NCBI GenBank assembly: GCA_964428175.1
Contig: CAYRXM010000007.1
Coordinates: 1-64,000, forward strand
DNA: 64,000 nucleotides
Direction of reading: 5' to 3'
DNA from: CAYRXM01 sp964428175
Lineage (GTDB): Bacteria; Chloroflexota; Anaerolineae; JAFGEY01
Of the stretch, positions 33,672-43,001 are shown in pieces. The notes under the pieces are model-generated. The model was not told the origin of the DNA and searched no databases. It saw only the letters and a program-made list of their open reading frames with translations. Within the stretch, counting starts at the first letter, position 1. Every line of letters starts with the position of its first letter. The position numbers and the translations under genes were made by a program.

Positions 33672-34529
33672 ATGAATATCAAAGAGTTGAGACAGCGGTA
33701 TCACCAACGAATTTGCATCGAGATCATTCGATTTCAGCAAGATGGCGAGACACAGTATCCAAATTTTGCCGACAAGGGAAATAAGGCCAGCCGTATAATC
33801 GCACAAGGCATTCTAGATCGACTAAATTATATCCCAAGCAATATGGGTGTATCGGGACAAACTGCGGGTGGGCGTTTTGAGATCATCACCCAGGATTTTC
33901 TCGAACATGCGTTTACACTTTTACAACACTTGCGTCCTGGCCGATGGTATTATTCGACCCAAGCGCCGATTTCCAATTTTGATCAGTACGAGCATTTGGC
34001 CCGACTGGAACGGATTGTCGGACAAGATGACGAATTAGCGGCCGCTTTGGGAACGGATTATATTATCAAGCCCGATATTGTTGTCGGTCGATGGCCGGTT
34101 TCTGACGAGGAGATCAACCAGACCCAAACCATTGTGACTGCCCAAGATGAATTGGCTCGACTTACACCTTTGCGGCAGTTCAATCTGGAAAATTCTCGCC
34201 CCATTCTCCACGCCAGCATTTCGTGCAAGTGGACGCTGCGCAGTGACCGGGGACAAAATGCACGTACCGAGGCCCTAAACCTGATTCGCAATCGCAAAGG
34301 GCGTTTGCCGCATGTTGTCGCTGTGACTGCCGAACCGCTTCCGACACGATTGGCTTCACTTGCATTGGGCACAGGAGATTTGGATTGTGTGTACCATTTT
34401 GCTTTGCCTGAGCTGAAAGCAGCAATTGCCGAAATTAATAATGAAGACCAATTAGATATGTTGTCGATACTTGCTGAAGGTCGTCGTTTGCGCGACATCA
34501 GCGATTTGCCATTTGATTTAGCCACATAA
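33672..34529 (+). CDS. Type IIF restriction endonuclease, NgoMIV family
   Basis: 285 aa, collinear with NgoMIV over nearly its whole length. Metal and catalytic residues line up: Glu70, Asp135 in KPDIVV, Ser184 and Lys186 in HASISCKW, and Glu200 in NARTEALN. The recognition loop RSDR (190-193) corresponds to the CCGG-reading RxDR motif, and GQT (62-64) matches the loop next to Glu70 in NgoMIV. NgoMIV cuts G^CCGGC as a tetramer, so the same target is likely (inference from conserved recognition residues). GGAGG precedes the ATG. AT-rich codon use like the methyltransferase supports joint acquisition. Confidence 0.92.
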   Translation: MNIKELRQRYHQRICIEIIRFQQDGETQYPNFADKGNKASRIIAQGILDRLNYIPSNMGVSGQTAGGRFEIITQDFLEHAFTLLQHLRPGRWYYSTQAPISNFDQYEHLARLERIVGQDDELAAALGTDYIIKPDIVVGRWPVSDEEINQTQTIVTAQDELARLTPLRQFNLENSRPILHASISCKWTLRSDRGQNARTEALNLIRNRKGRLPHVVAVTAEPLPTRLASLALGTGDLDCVYHFALPELKAAIAEINNEDQLDMLSILAEGRRLRDISDLPFDLAT

Positions 34530-34540
34530 TGGAGAAACCG

Positions 34541-36529
34541 ATGAAGAACCATTCCCCCTTGACCCCCAAAGACTTTTTCGAGATCGACACGGTGGGTGAC
34601 GCGCAGATTAGCCCCGACGGGGGCCAGATCGCCTGTGTGCGCCTGTCGGTCGACCGGGCCGAAAACGGCTATCGCAGCGCGATCTGGCTGAGCGATGGGA
34701 CGACGATCAAACAGTTCACCACCGGGACGCACCGCGACAGCGCGCCGCGCTGGTCGCCCGACGGGCGGATGCTGGCCTTTGTCTCCACGCGAGAGGGCAA
34801 GCCGCAAATCTTTGTCATCCCCGTCGATGGCGGCGAGGCGCGGCAGTTGACCCGGATGGAAAACGGCGCCGCCGCACCGGCCTGGTCGCCCGACGGCACG
34901 CGCATCGCCTTCAACTCGCCGGTCGATGCAGACGAGCGCGCCTTTGAAGACAGCGGCGCGGCCCCGCCGGACGACCGCGACGAGCGCAAGGCCTGGAAAG
35001 AAGAGCGCGAACGCGAGCGCGACAAGCTGGCCGACCCGCGCCTGATCGCCCGTTTTCCCTACCGCGCCGGCACCGAGTTTCTGGGCGACCGCTATCCCCA
35101 CATTTACGTGATCGGCCTGGACGAGAAAAAACCGCACCGCGTCACCGACGGCGACCGCGTGTGGGGCGCGCCGGTCTGGGCAGGCGACGCGGCCATTTTG
35201 ACCACCGTCAACCGCGACCCGGCCGGCCTGGGCCACGAGTTTCCGTCGGATGTGGTGCGCATTCCGCTGCGTGCGGGCGAAATCGTCGAGCCGGAAGTGA
35301 TCGTCTCTGCGCCGGGCACGCACACCCATCCCCGGCCTTCGCCCGATGGCGCGTGGATCGCCTATCTGACCTCACCGGAGCAGCGCATATCGGCGCAAAA
35401 CACCGACATTGCGCTCATCCCGGCGGCGGGCGGCGAGCCGAGGGTGCTGACCGGCGCGCTCGACGCCAACATAAACAATTTCAAGTGGGCCGCCGACGGC
35501 CAGAGTCTCTATTTCAGCTATGGTTGGTGGGGCAGCGCGGGCGTGCATCGCGTTTCGCTCGACGGCGACGCCGCGCAGGTGATCGGTGGCGCGCGCGTCG
35601 TCACCGGGTTCGATCTGGGCGGCGAGCGCCTGGCTTACACCGTCACCGCGCCCGACATCCCCGGCGATCTCTACCTGGCCGATCCGGACGGGCAAAACGA
35701 GCAGCGCCTGACCGAGGTCAATGCTGAATTTTTGTCCACCCGCTGGTTGAGCATGCCCGAAGAGGTGCGCTATACCCGTCCCGACGGCATGCGCGTCCAG
35801 GGCTGGACGATGCTGCCGCCCGGGTTTGACCCGCAGAAAAAATACCCGCTGGCGGTCGAAATCCACGGCGGACCGCACGCCATGTGGGGCAACACCTTTT
35901 GGCACGAGTTTCAGTGCCTCGCCGGGGCGGGGTACGTCGTCTTTTTCTGCAACCCGCGCGGCTCCGACGGCTACGGGCTGGCCTTTCGTGATTCGATTCA
36001 CGCGCGCTGGGGCGAGGAGGACGCCGGCGACATTCTGGCTGGCGTCGATGGGCTGATCAAGCGCGGTATCGCTGACCCGGAGCGGCTGGCGATCACCGGC
36101 GGCTCGTATGGCGGCTTTATGACCGCCTGGATCATCGGCCACGACCGGCGCTTCAAGGCTGCGGTCGGCCAGCGTGGGGTGTACAACCTGGTCAGCTTTT
36201 ACGGCGTGACCGACATCCCGCTTTTTGTCGAAGACGAGTTCGATGCCACACCGTGGGGCGACGTGGACGCGCTGTGGCAGCACTCGCCGCTGGCCTACGT
36301 CGAGCAGATCGAAACGCCGCTGCTCATCTTGCACAGCGAACGCGATTTTCGCGTGCCGATCAGCGACGGCGAGCAGTTGTACGCTGCACTCAAGCGGCTG
36401 GGGCGCGAGGTGGCTTTTTTGCGCTACCCACGCGAAGGGCACGAATTGTCACGCAGCGGCGAACCGGAGCACCGCGTCGACCGGATCACGCGCATCATCG
36501 GCTGGTTCGACCGGCACATCAAGGCATAG
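34541..36529 (+). CDS. S9 family prolyl oligopeptidase-type peptidase
   Basis: 662 aa. The N-terminal beta-propeller (about 10-400) carries WD40-like/TolB repeats such as ISPDGGQIA, WSPDGRMLAFVS and WSPDGTRIAF. The C-terminal alpha/beta hydrolase has GGSYGGFMT with nucleophile Ser522, and His in REGHELSR. It is a dipeptidyl or acylaminoacyl peptidase cleaving short peptides; no signal peptide is seen, so it is cytoplasmic. The ATG at 34541 has GGAG 6 bp upstream; an ATG at 34529 overlapping the endonuclease stop lacks one. Its G/C-rich codon use marks the right boundary of the acquired restriction pair. Confidence 0.9.
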   Translation: MKNHSPLTPKDFFEIDTVGDAQISPDGGQIACVRLSVDRAENGYRSAIWLSDGTTIKQFTTGTHRDSAPRWSPDGRMLAFVSTREGKPQIFVIPVDGGEARQLTRMENGAAAPAWSPDGTRIAFNSPVDADERAFEDSGAAPPDDRDERKAWKEERERERDKLADPRLIARFPYRAGTEFLGDRYPHIYVIGLDEKKPHRVTDGDRVWGAPVWAGDAAILTTVNRDPAGLGHEFPSDVVRIPLRAGEIVEPEVIVSAPGTHTHPRPSPDGAWIAYLTSPEQRISAQNTDIALIPAAGGEPRVLTGALDANINNFKWAADGQSLYFSYGWWGSAGVHRVSLDGDAAQVIGGARVVTGFDLGGERLAYTVTAPDIPGDLYLADPDGQNEQRLTEVNAEFLSTRWLSMPEEVRYTRPDGMRVQGWTMLPPGFDPQKKYPLAVEIHGGPHAMWGNTFWHEFQCLAGAGYVVFFCNPRGSDGYGLAFRDSIHARWGEEDAGDILAGVDGLIKRGIADPERLAITGGSYGGFMTAWIIGHDRRFKAAVGQRGVYNLVSFYGVTDIPLFVEDEFDATPWGDVDALWQHSPLAYVEQIETPLLILHSERDFRVPISDGEQLYAALKRLGREVAFLRYPREGHELSRSGEPEHRVDRITRIIGWFDRHIKA

Positions 36530-36532
36530 CAA

Positions 36533-37216
36533 ATGGCGATGCTCGACGAAACGCTGCGTGAACGCGGCCTGGCGGTGCATCGCCGCCTGCTCGATCTTTA
36601 TGGCGAGCCGCAGTGGCGGCCGCACCTGGAGCCGATCGGCGAGTTGGTTTCGACAATCCTGTCGCAAAACACCAACGATGTGAACCGCGACCGGGCCTTC
36701 GCCGAGCTGCGGGCGCGCTTTCCAACCTGGGAGGCGGTGCGCGACGCCGACCTCGCTGCGCTCAAGGCGTCGATCCGCGTGGCCGGGCTGGCAAACCAGA
36801 AAGCGCCGTCGATCCAACGCGCGCTGCGGCAGATCGACGAGGCGCGCGGCGAGCTGTCGCTCGATTTCTTGCGCGATCTGCCCATCGTTGAAGCGAAAGC
36901 CTGGCTGACCGCGATCAAGGGGGTCGGTCCCAAGACGGCGGCGATCGTGCTGTTGTTTTCGCTGGGCCGGCCGGCGTTCCCGGTCGACACGCACGTCCAT
37001 CGCGTGAGCGGGCGTATTGGCCTGATCGAGCCTGGGGTAAGCCGCGAGCAGGCGCACGAGATGCTTGAGGCCATGATGCCGCCGGAGACTTTTTATGCCT
37101 TGCACCTGAACCTGATCCGGCATGGGCGGGAGGTGTGTGCGGCGCGCCGCCCGCGCTGCGACGGGTGCGCGCTGCGCGATCTGTGCGCGTTTGGCAGTGC
37201 GGAAAATGCCCAATGA
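36533..37216 (+). CDS. nth: Endonuclease III (HhH-GPD DNA glycosylase/AP lyase)
   Basis: 227 aa base-excision repair enzyme removing oxidised pyrimidines. The helix-hairpin-helix is IKGVGPKTA with catalytic Lys134, and the catalytic Asp152 lies in VDTHVHR. The C-terminal [4Fe-4S] motif C-x6-C-x2-C-x5-C uses Cys202, 209, 212 and 218. It begins 3 bp after the peptidase stop with no clear ribosome-binding site, so translation is probably coupled. Confidence 0.93.
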   Translation: MAMLDETLRERGLAVHRRLLDLYGEPQWRPHLEPIGELVSTILSQNTNDVNRDRAFAELRARFPTWEAVRDADLAALKASIRVAGLANQKAPSIQRALRQIDEARGELSLDFLRDLPIVEAKAWLTAIKGVGPKTAAIVLLFSLGRPAFPVDTHVHRVSGRIGLIEPGVSREQAHEMLEAMMPPETFYALHLNLIRHGREVCAARRPRCDGCALRDLCAFGSAENAQ

Positions 37217-37279
37217 ACGCCAAGCGGCGGGCCTTCCGGCCCGCCGCTTGCTATGGACAACAAATCGGGATTGGCCGGA

Positions 37280-38074
37280 CTATTGGATCGACGTGGCCTT
37301 GCCCGATTTTTCGATCACCTGGTTGATGTACGCTTCCAGCCCGCCCGGAACGCTGCCCTGGTAGGCGATGACCTCGTATGCGAGCTGGCTCTTGCTATTC
37401 AACGCCGCAATCTGGTAGCGGACACAGCCGCGACATGCCTCGCCAATTTGCGGTTCGAGGTCGAAAAAATCCAGTTTGTTGAAGGCCTTGTCCCACTCGC
37501 GCATCTCGTAATCCTTGAGGCGGATGGAGGCGGTCCAGCCGGTTGCGTTATCCAGGATGACCAGCCGGCGATCCTCGTAGAGATAAATGTGGTGGTTGAG
37601 GTTTTCGGGGCCGCCAAAGCGGTGGATGGCAACGATCGCGCCGGCCGGGAGCAGGTCAAAATCGTAGAGCGGGCCGGCCGGTTCGATGGCTTGCGGGACG
37701 ATGTAGGGCATATAGCCGCTGCTGCCGGCGCTGAAAAGCGCGACGGTACCCGTCACCTTGACCTTGCGCCAGACGTCTTGCGAGTTGGCGGGAAAAGGCA
37801 GCAGCGGGCTGGCGGCGACATAGATGGCTGCCGAGTTGTCCTTGAGCACCCAGTCCTTGAGCCGGTCGGTGGGCGGAAAGCCGGGTTTGACCTCGTCGAG
37901 CAGGTCTTGACCGCGAAAATAGCCGATCAGGGTCACGGTCTGTCCGTCATAGCCTTGTGGGTCGGCCTTGATCTTTTTGGCCAGGTTGGTGAATTCTTCG
38001 ACCTGCGCCGGCCGGTTACATCCGGCAAGCGCCAGGATCAGGACGAGTGTGGCGATGACCAAAAATCGACGCAT
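37280..38074 (-). CDS. Lipoprotein of unknown function
   Basis: 264 aa. The signal peptide and lipobox ALAGC (Cys19) indicate a membrane-anchored exported protein. The mature part contains DGQTVTLIGYFRGQDLL and VKVTGTVALF, reminiscent of OB-fold-type strands, and a CRGC pair (near 226) that could form a disulfide. GGAG precedes the ATG. It lies 10 bp behind thiI. No family function can be assigned. Confidence 0.8.
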   Translation of the reverse strand: MRRFLVIATLVLILALAGCNRPAQVEEFTNLAKKIKADPQGYDGQTVTLIGYFRGQDLLDEVKPGFPPTDRLKDWVLKDNSAAIYVAASPLLPFPANSQDVWRKVKVTGTVALFSAGSSGYMPYIVPQAIEPAGPLYDFDLLPAGAIVAIHRFGGPENLNHHIYLYEDRRLVILDNATGWTASIRLKDYEMREWDKAFNKLDFFDLEPQIGEACRGCVRYQIAALNSKSQLAYEVIAYQGSVPGGLEAYINQVIEKSGKATSIQ

Positions 38075-38084
38075 AGTGCGCTCC

Positions 38085-39203
38085 TTATTCGTCCAACAGC
38101 GCAATGATCGCTTGCATGCGCGCTTGATCGGCGGCGGTGATCGGGCGGGCGGGCACGTAGGCGCATTCGAGCGCGTCGCGGGTTGAGACATCGAACGTGC
38201 CGATGCTCCGGGCCAGGGCCATGATCGCTTGCTTGTCATAGGCGATCAACGGGCGCAAAATGGGCATGTCGATGCCCGACGAAATCGCGGCCATGTTGCT
38301 GAGCGTCTGGCTGGCGACCTGGCCCAGGCTGTCGCCCATGACCAGGGCCTGAACGCCGTACTGGGAGGCCAATTCGGCGGCCCGGGCGAGCATGGCCCGC
38401 TTGCAAAAAATGCACGTCCAGCGCGTCTCGCCGATCTCGCTCAGGCGCTCGACGATCGGCGCCATCAATTCGTTGTGATCGAGGACAATCGGCTTGATCT
38501 CCCAGCCGAACGACCAGCGGCCGAGTGTTTCGCAGTTTTCGAGCGCGTGGGCGCGTTCGGCTTCATTTTGCGCCCAGTGAATGGGGATGATGCCGCAGCC
38601 CCGGCGCATCATCAGCCAGGCGGCGACGGGCGAATCGATGCCGCCGGAGAGCAGGACAAAGACGCGGCCCTGCGTGCCCAGGGGCAGTCCTCCTTCGCCG
38701 GGAATCGTCTCGCCAAAGACAAAACTGCCTTCCTCGCGTACTTCGATGCCGATGGTGACAGCGGCCCGATCGGACAGATCGACCGGGGCGTGGGTGGCTT
38801 CCCAGAGGGCGCCCCCGACCTGGCGGTTGATCTCGGGCGAAGTGAGCGGGAAGGTCTTGTCGGCGCGGCGGGTTTGCACCCGGAACGTCGTTGGTGGTTG
38901 GAGGTCGATGCGTGCGGCGATCTGGAGCGCGGCCGCGCACATCGCGTCGATGTCCGAGGGCACGCGCTGCACCGGGCTGAGCGAGGCGATGCCAAACACG
39001 CGCTGCAATGCCCGGACGGCCTGGTCGCGCGCCGTGTCATCGACCTCGACGAACATGCGCTGGCCTTCGCTCCACACGCGGCCTGACAAATCGTGCTTGC
39101 GCAGTGCGTCGCGCATGTTGCGGCGTAGCCGCCGGATGAACAGAGGCCGGTTTTTGCCCTTGAGGCCGATTTCGCCCGCATAGCGGATCAGGATCAAACC
39201 CAC
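38085..39203 (-). CDS. thiI: tRNA 4-thiouridine synthase / thiamine thiazole sulfur carrier enzyme ThiI
   Basis: 372 aa. An N-terminal ferredoxin-like and THUMP domain (about 1-165) binds tRNA. The PP-loop LSGGIDSPVA binds ATP and adenylates U8 of tRNA. CIFCKR supplies a cysteine near the active-site end. There is no C-terminal rhodanese domain, so sulfur transfer must use the internal cysteines or a partner. The GTG start is preferred over the ATG six codons upstream because AAGGAG sits 6 bp before it. The promoter is at 39322-39350. Confidence 0.9.
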   Translation of the reverse strand: MGLILIRYAGEIGLKGKNRPLFIRRLRRNMRDALRKHDLSGRVWSEGQRMFVEVDDTARDQAVRALQRVFGIASLSPVQRVPSDIDAMCAAALQIAARIDLQPPTTFRVQTRRADKTFPLTSPEINRQVGGALWEATHAPVDLSDRAAVTIGIEVREEGSFVFGETIPGEGGLPLGTQGRVFVLLSGGIDSPVAAWLMMRRGCGIIPIHWAQNEAERAHALENCETLGRWSFGWEIKPIVLDHNELMAPIVERLSEIGETRWTCIFCKRAMLARAAELASQYGVQALVMGDSLGQVASQTLSNMAAISSGIDMPILRPLIAYDKQAIMALARSIGTFDVSTRDALECAYVPARPITAADQARMQAIIALLDE

Positions 39204-39321
39204 GCTGGACTCCTTGTACACAGGTCACTGACCGGAGCCGCACTGCCGGTCGAGCCGGGCGAACGGAATGTTCGTCCATATCGAGATCGGGCCGGCAATC
39301 CAGGTTCGGGCCAGTAGCCGT

Positions 39322-39350
39322 ATTCTAACACACGCGACGGCAAAAAACAA
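39322..39350 (-). promoter_or_regulatory. Promoter of thiI-lipoprotein
   Basis: TTGTTT (39350-39345), a 17 bp spacer and TAGAAT (39327-39322). Confidence 0.45.
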
Positions 39351-39361
39351 GGCAGGTACGA

Positions 39362-40375
39362 TCAGGATTTGCGCCCCAAGAGCGACGCGCCCAGGTCAAG
39401 CATGGCCCGGTGGGCGGGGGTAGCTCCCGTTCCGGCCAGGCATTCGATGGCCCGGTCGGCAAATTCTTCGGCGACCTGGGTGGCAAACGCGCGGGCGTTT
39501 TTACGCTCCAGGATTTCGACAGCGCGGGCCACGTCTTGCTCGCTCAGGGTTTCCTGGGCATAGATCGCGCGCAGATCGGGATCATCCAGCGCATAGATCA
39601 CCGGCAGGGTTTTCTTGCGCGTCAAAATGTCCGATGAGGTCGATTTGCCGGTGTGCGACTCGTCACCCCAGATGCCCAGCACATCGTCGATCACCTGGAA
39701 GGCCAGGCCCAGATATTCGCCGAAACCGGCATAGCGGGCCGCTGTCTCTTCGTCGGCGCCGCCGACCAGCGCGCCGATGCGCATTGCGGCGGCGATCAGC
39801 GCTGCCGTTTTGCGGCGAATCATCTGCACGTACTCGTCGACGGTGATGTGGGCGCGCGTCTCAAAGTCCATATCCAGGTATTGGCCTTCGGTCAGGGTGA
39901 TGCATGTCTCGGCAAAGATGCGCTGTGCGCGCAGTGCGACCGGCGCGGGCACGCCGCGCTCGTGCAACTGCCCCAGGGTAGAGAACGAGAGCGCAAACAT
40001 GGCGTCGCCGGCATTGATGCCGTGTGCCAGTCCCCACAGCGTCCAGACCGTCTTGCGGTGCCGCCGCGTTTCGCTGTTGTCTTCGATGTCGTCGTGGATC
40101 AGCGAAAAGTTGTGCAGGATTTCAATCGCCGCCGCGGCCGGCAGGGCATGCTCGATCTGCCCGCCGGCGGCTTCGCAGGCCAGCAGGCAAAAGACCGGGC
40201 GTAGCCGCTTGCCTTGCGGGGCCTCGACCGGGGCCAGGGCTTCGTCGCGCCAGCCCATGTGATACTGGATCATGCCGTAAAAGGGTGTAAATATGTCTTG
40301 TGATGCGTTCAAGGCCCGGCGCAGTTCGGCTTCCAACGCCGGCAGGTAACGCGCTAGGAATGGTTGAAAGGTCAT
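39362..40375 (-). CDS. Polyprenyl diphosphate synthase
   Basis: 337 aa all-helical trans-prenyltransferase. The first Asp-rich motif is DDIEDNSETRR and the second is VIDDVLGIWGD; both chelate Mg and the allylic diphosphate. It condenses isopentenyl diphosphate units for quinone, carotenoid or undecaprenyl side routes; chain length cannot be read with confidence. AGGAGAC lies before the ATG at 40375. It is divergent from acpP. Confidence 0.92.
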   Translation of the reverse strand: MTFQPFLARYLPALEAELRRALNASQDIFTPFYGMIQYHMGWRDEALAPVEAPQGKRLRPVFCLLACEAAGGQIEHALPAAAAIEILHNFSLIHDDIEDNSETRRHRKTVWTLWGLAHGINAGDAMFALSFSTLGQLHERGVPAPVALRAQRIFAETCITLTEGQYLDMDFETRAHITVDEYVQMIRRKTAALIAAAMRIGALVGGADEETAARYAGFGEYLGLAFQVIDDVLGIWGDESHTGKSTSSDILTRKKTLPVIYALDDPDLRAIYAQETLSEQDVARAVEILERKNARAFATQVAEEFADRAIECLAGTGATPAHRAMLDLGASLLGRKS

Positions 40376-40506
40376 TTTCGTCTCCTGTGATGGTTTGTTC
40401 GGCATCCGATCCGACGATACCGTGTTTCATGATCTTGAATAGGACAGTCTATGATCTTAACAAGGATGCGGGTTGCTGTCAAATGTCCGGCGAGCGCGGG
40501 CCAATT

Positions 40507-40535
40507 TTGACGAGAATTGCAAAGATGGGTAAAAT
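40507..40535 (+). promoter_or_regulatory. Promoter of acpP
   Basis: TTGACG (40507-40512), a 17 bp spacer and TAAAAT (40530-40535). Confidence 0.7.
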
Positions 40536-40573
40536 AAAGCGAGTTTATTAGTTGCTACTCTAGGGAGGAAAAA

Positions 40574-40819
40574 ATGGACGTTTTTGACAAGGTAAAAAGC
40601 ATTGTTGTCGAGTTGCTAGACGTCGAGGCGGATCAGGTTACGCCGGAAGCCAATTTCAAGGATGATCTGGAAGCCGACTCGCTGGACCTGGTCGAGCTGT
40701 TGATGGCCTTTGAGGACGAGTTCGGTTCGCCGATCCCCGACGAGGACGTCAAGACCATCAGAACTGTTGGCGACGCAGTGGCGTACATCGAGGCGCGGTT
40801 GGCCGAGGGCGACGGATAA
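40574..40819 (+). CDS. acpP: Acyl carrier protein
   Basis: 81 aa acidic four-helix protein. The phosphopantetheine attachment site is Ser36 in EADSLDLVEL. It carries growing acyl chains in fatty acid synthesis. AGGGAGGAAAAA precedes the ATG. It is monocistronic, with its own promoter and terminator, and not in a fab cluster. Confidence 0.96.
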   Translation: MDVFDKVKSIVVELLDVEADQVTPEANFKDDLEADSLDLVELLMAFEDEFGSPIPDEDVKTIRTVGDAVAYIEARLAEGDG

Positions 40820-40867
40820 ACCGGCCCAGGGTTTCGACCGTTTTTTTCCGGTGCTTGTCGATCAACA

Positions 40868-40912
40868 AACAGCCTCCTGGTAGCGTGTGGTATTTCTCCA
40901 GGAGGTTGTTTC
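40868..40912 (+). terminator. Terminator after acpP
   Basis: A 13 bp stem (40868-40880 with 40898-40910, one G-T pair) encloses a 17-nt loop and ends in GTTTCTT. Confidence 0.6.
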
Positions 40913-40956
40913 TTGATCGCGGCGCCGGGTTGGCGATGTGAACAGGAGCAGGTACG

Positions 40957-42411
40957 ATGAAAGCGATCCTCGTTTTATCCGATTCCCTCAACCGCCACTA
41001 TTTGTCCCCCTATGACAATGGCTGGGTGCAGGCGCCCAACATCGAGCGGTTTTCCCAAATGTCGGTCACGTTCGACAATCACTGGATCGGTTCGGCGCCG
41101 TGCATGCCCGCCCGTCGCGATCTGATCACCGGGCGGCTCAATTTTCTGGAGCGCGAGTGGGGCGGCCTGGAGCCGTTCGACGTGCCGTTTCCGCACCTGC
41201 TGCGCGATCAGGCCAACATATTTTGCCACATGGAAACCGACCACTATCACTATTTCCACGTCGGCGGCGAAAACTATTACATGCCCTTTAACTCGTGGGC
41301 TTTTTATCGCGGCCAGGAGAGCGACACCTATGTCTCGCGCGTCGACCGGCCGCAAAGGCCGGCGCACCTGGGCCAGTGGCGGGCGCAGTATGCCCTGAAT
41401 CAGACTGCTTTCCGGTCGGCGGCCGATTTTTCCACCCCGCGCACTTTTCAGGGGGCAATCGACTGGCTCAAGGCCAACGAGGGCGCCGACGATTATTTCC
41501 TGTGGGTGGAGGTTTTCGACCCGCACGAGCCGTTCGACTGTCCGCCCGAATACCTCGATCGCTATGGCGACGATTGGGACGGTCCGCTGTACAACTGGAG
41601 CGGCTATGACAAGGTCGATGAGCGCAGCGCGGCGACCCGCCACCTGCAAAAGCAATACGCGGCCACACTGACCATGACCGACGAGTGGTTTGGCAAGCTG
41701 CTCGACGAACTGGAAAGCCAGAATGCCCTCGACGACACACTGATCATCCTCACCACCGATCACGGGCATTTGCTCGGCGAGCGCGGCCTGACTGGCAAGA
41801 ACGCCTGGCAGGCCTGGAACGAACTGGCCCACATCCCGTTGATCGTCCATCTGCCGGGCGGCGTGCACGCCGGCGAGCGGCGCGGCCAGTTGACTCAAAA
41901 CATCGATCTGATGCCCACTTTGCTCGAATATTTTGGCGTGCCGTGTACGGTGCCCATCCACGGCGAATCCTGGTTGCCGATGCTGTACGAGAATGCCCCC
42001 GCCCGGCGCAAGGCGGCGCTGTATGGCTGGTTCGGGCAGACGGTCAATGTGACCGACGGCGTGTGCACCTATTTCCGTGCCCCGGTCGAAAGCAACGCGC
42101 CGCTGTACCGCCATTTCTTGACCCCCGGCTCGTTTAGCATGCGCGACGTGTGCCCGCTCTCTTTTTACGAGGGCACCGAGTTGGGCCATTTCCTGCCCTG
42201 GACGCCCTACCCGGTCATCCGCGCCGAGGTGCACGTGCCGCGCAGCCCCGATTGGGCCGAGACGATGCTCTATCGCCTCCCCACCGACTATGGCCAGACG
42301 GCCAACCTGGCCGGGACGCCGCAAGAGGCTCAATATGTCGATCTGCTGAAGGAGATGATGGGGAAAATGGACGCGCCGTCGTCGCAGTACGTGCGGCTGG
42401 GGCTGGAATAA
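40957..42411 (+). CDS. Sulfatase (formylglycine-dependent)
   Basis: 484 aa alkaline-phosphatase-fold hydrolase. C-x-P-x-R at Cys49 (CMPAR) is the formylglycine site, and SDSLNRHYLSPY near the N-terminus supplies metal-binding Asp. TTDHGHLLGERGLTGK carries further metal ligands. It removes sulfate esters from sugars or other alcohols. There is no signal peptide, so it is probably cytoplasmic and acts on imported substrates. AGGAGCAGG precedes the ATG. An in-frame 40-codon coding-like stretch follows the stop. Confidence 0.9.
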   Translation: MKAILVLSDSLNRHYLSPYDNGWVQAPNIERFSQMSVTFDNHWIGSAPCMPARRDLITGRLNFLEREWGGLEPFDVPFPHLLRDQANIFCHMETDHYHYFHVGGENYYMPFNSWAFYRGQESDTYVSRVDRPQRPAHLGQWRAQYALNQTAFRSAADFSTPRTFQGAIDWLKANEGADDYFLWVEVFDPHEPFDCPPEYLDRYGDDWDGPLYNWSGYDKVDERSAATRHLQKQYAATLTMTDEWFGKLLDELESQNALDDTLIILTTDHGHLLGERGLTGKNAWQAWNELAHIPLIVHLPGGVHAGERRGQLTQNIDLMPTLLEYFGVPCTVPIHGESWLPMLYENAPARRKAALYGWFGQTVNVTDGVCTYFRAPVESNAPLYRHFLTPGSFSMRDVCPLSFYEGTELGHFLPWTPYPVIRAEVHVPRSPDWAETMLYRLPTDYGQTANLAGTPQEAQYVDLLKEMMGKMDAPSSQYVRLGLE

Positions 42412-42534
42412 TCGACGGCGGACTTGCGTGAGCGTCTGGCCGCGCGTGGAGACGCGTTTTTGCCGGGACAGGACTTGATCCGTGCCGCCGGGTATTCGGT
42501 CAACGACCAGGGCGCTCCGATTTATCAGCCCTGA
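42412..42534 (+). pseudogene. Possible former C-terminal extension of the sulfatase
   Basis: Directly after the TAA stop the same frame stays open for 40 codons with host-like codon use and protein-like composition (for example DLRERLAARGDAF), then ends at TGA. It may be a relic of a longer ancestor or of a duplicated tail. I recognise nothing in the remaining 42535-42605. Confidence 0.35.
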
Positions 42535-42605
42535 GCCAGTTGGAATTTTTGATCTGTGGATTGGGATGCCGGTTGGGGCGGAGAGGATCGATATTGGGGA
42601 CGGCG

Positions 42606-42926
42606 TCAATCGACATAGCTATCCAGCGTGTATTGGCCGCAGTCCTTGCAGACCAACTCGACCGTCATATCCTGGCCCGTCCCCACGCCGCCGACGTAAT
42701 ACAAATAGATGCACAGCGTGTTGGCGCTACTGCACGCTGCGCAGCGCGCGTTCACGCTCCAGCGCGACAGCGTGTGCGGTTGGAAGGGGTGCTCGGTCAG
42801 GGGCACGCCCGATCCGGCATATTCGGGAAAGGCGATGCCCCCACGCTGGCCGCTGATCTCTACACACGGCTCCATCGTCGTGTAATGGGGCGGTGCGCAC
42901 CGGGGTTGGTCACTGATCGAGGACAT
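42606..42926 (-). CDS. Hypothetical protein with two CxxC pairs
   Basis: 106 aa. CAAC and CKDC, about 30 residues apart, suggest a zinc ribbon near the C-terminus; two further Cys occur near residues 10 and 21. The open frame extends 25 codons further upstream, but those codons (CTA, CGA, GCA) are unlike this genome, whereas codon use becomes typical from the ATG at 42926. No clear ribosome-binding site is present. Function unknown. Confidence 0.55.
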   Translation of the reverse strand: MSSISDQPRCAPPHYTTMEPCVEISGQRGGIAFPEYAGSGVPLTEHPFQPHTLSRWSVNARCAACSSANTLCIYLYYVGGVGTGQDMTVELVCKDCGQYTLDSYVD

Positions 42927-43001
42927 GTATGTGTGCCAATCTGCGATCGCTCGGCATGCTCGTAGCTCCGTCCCTGGTGCGTCTAGAGTATCATATTGCA
43001 T

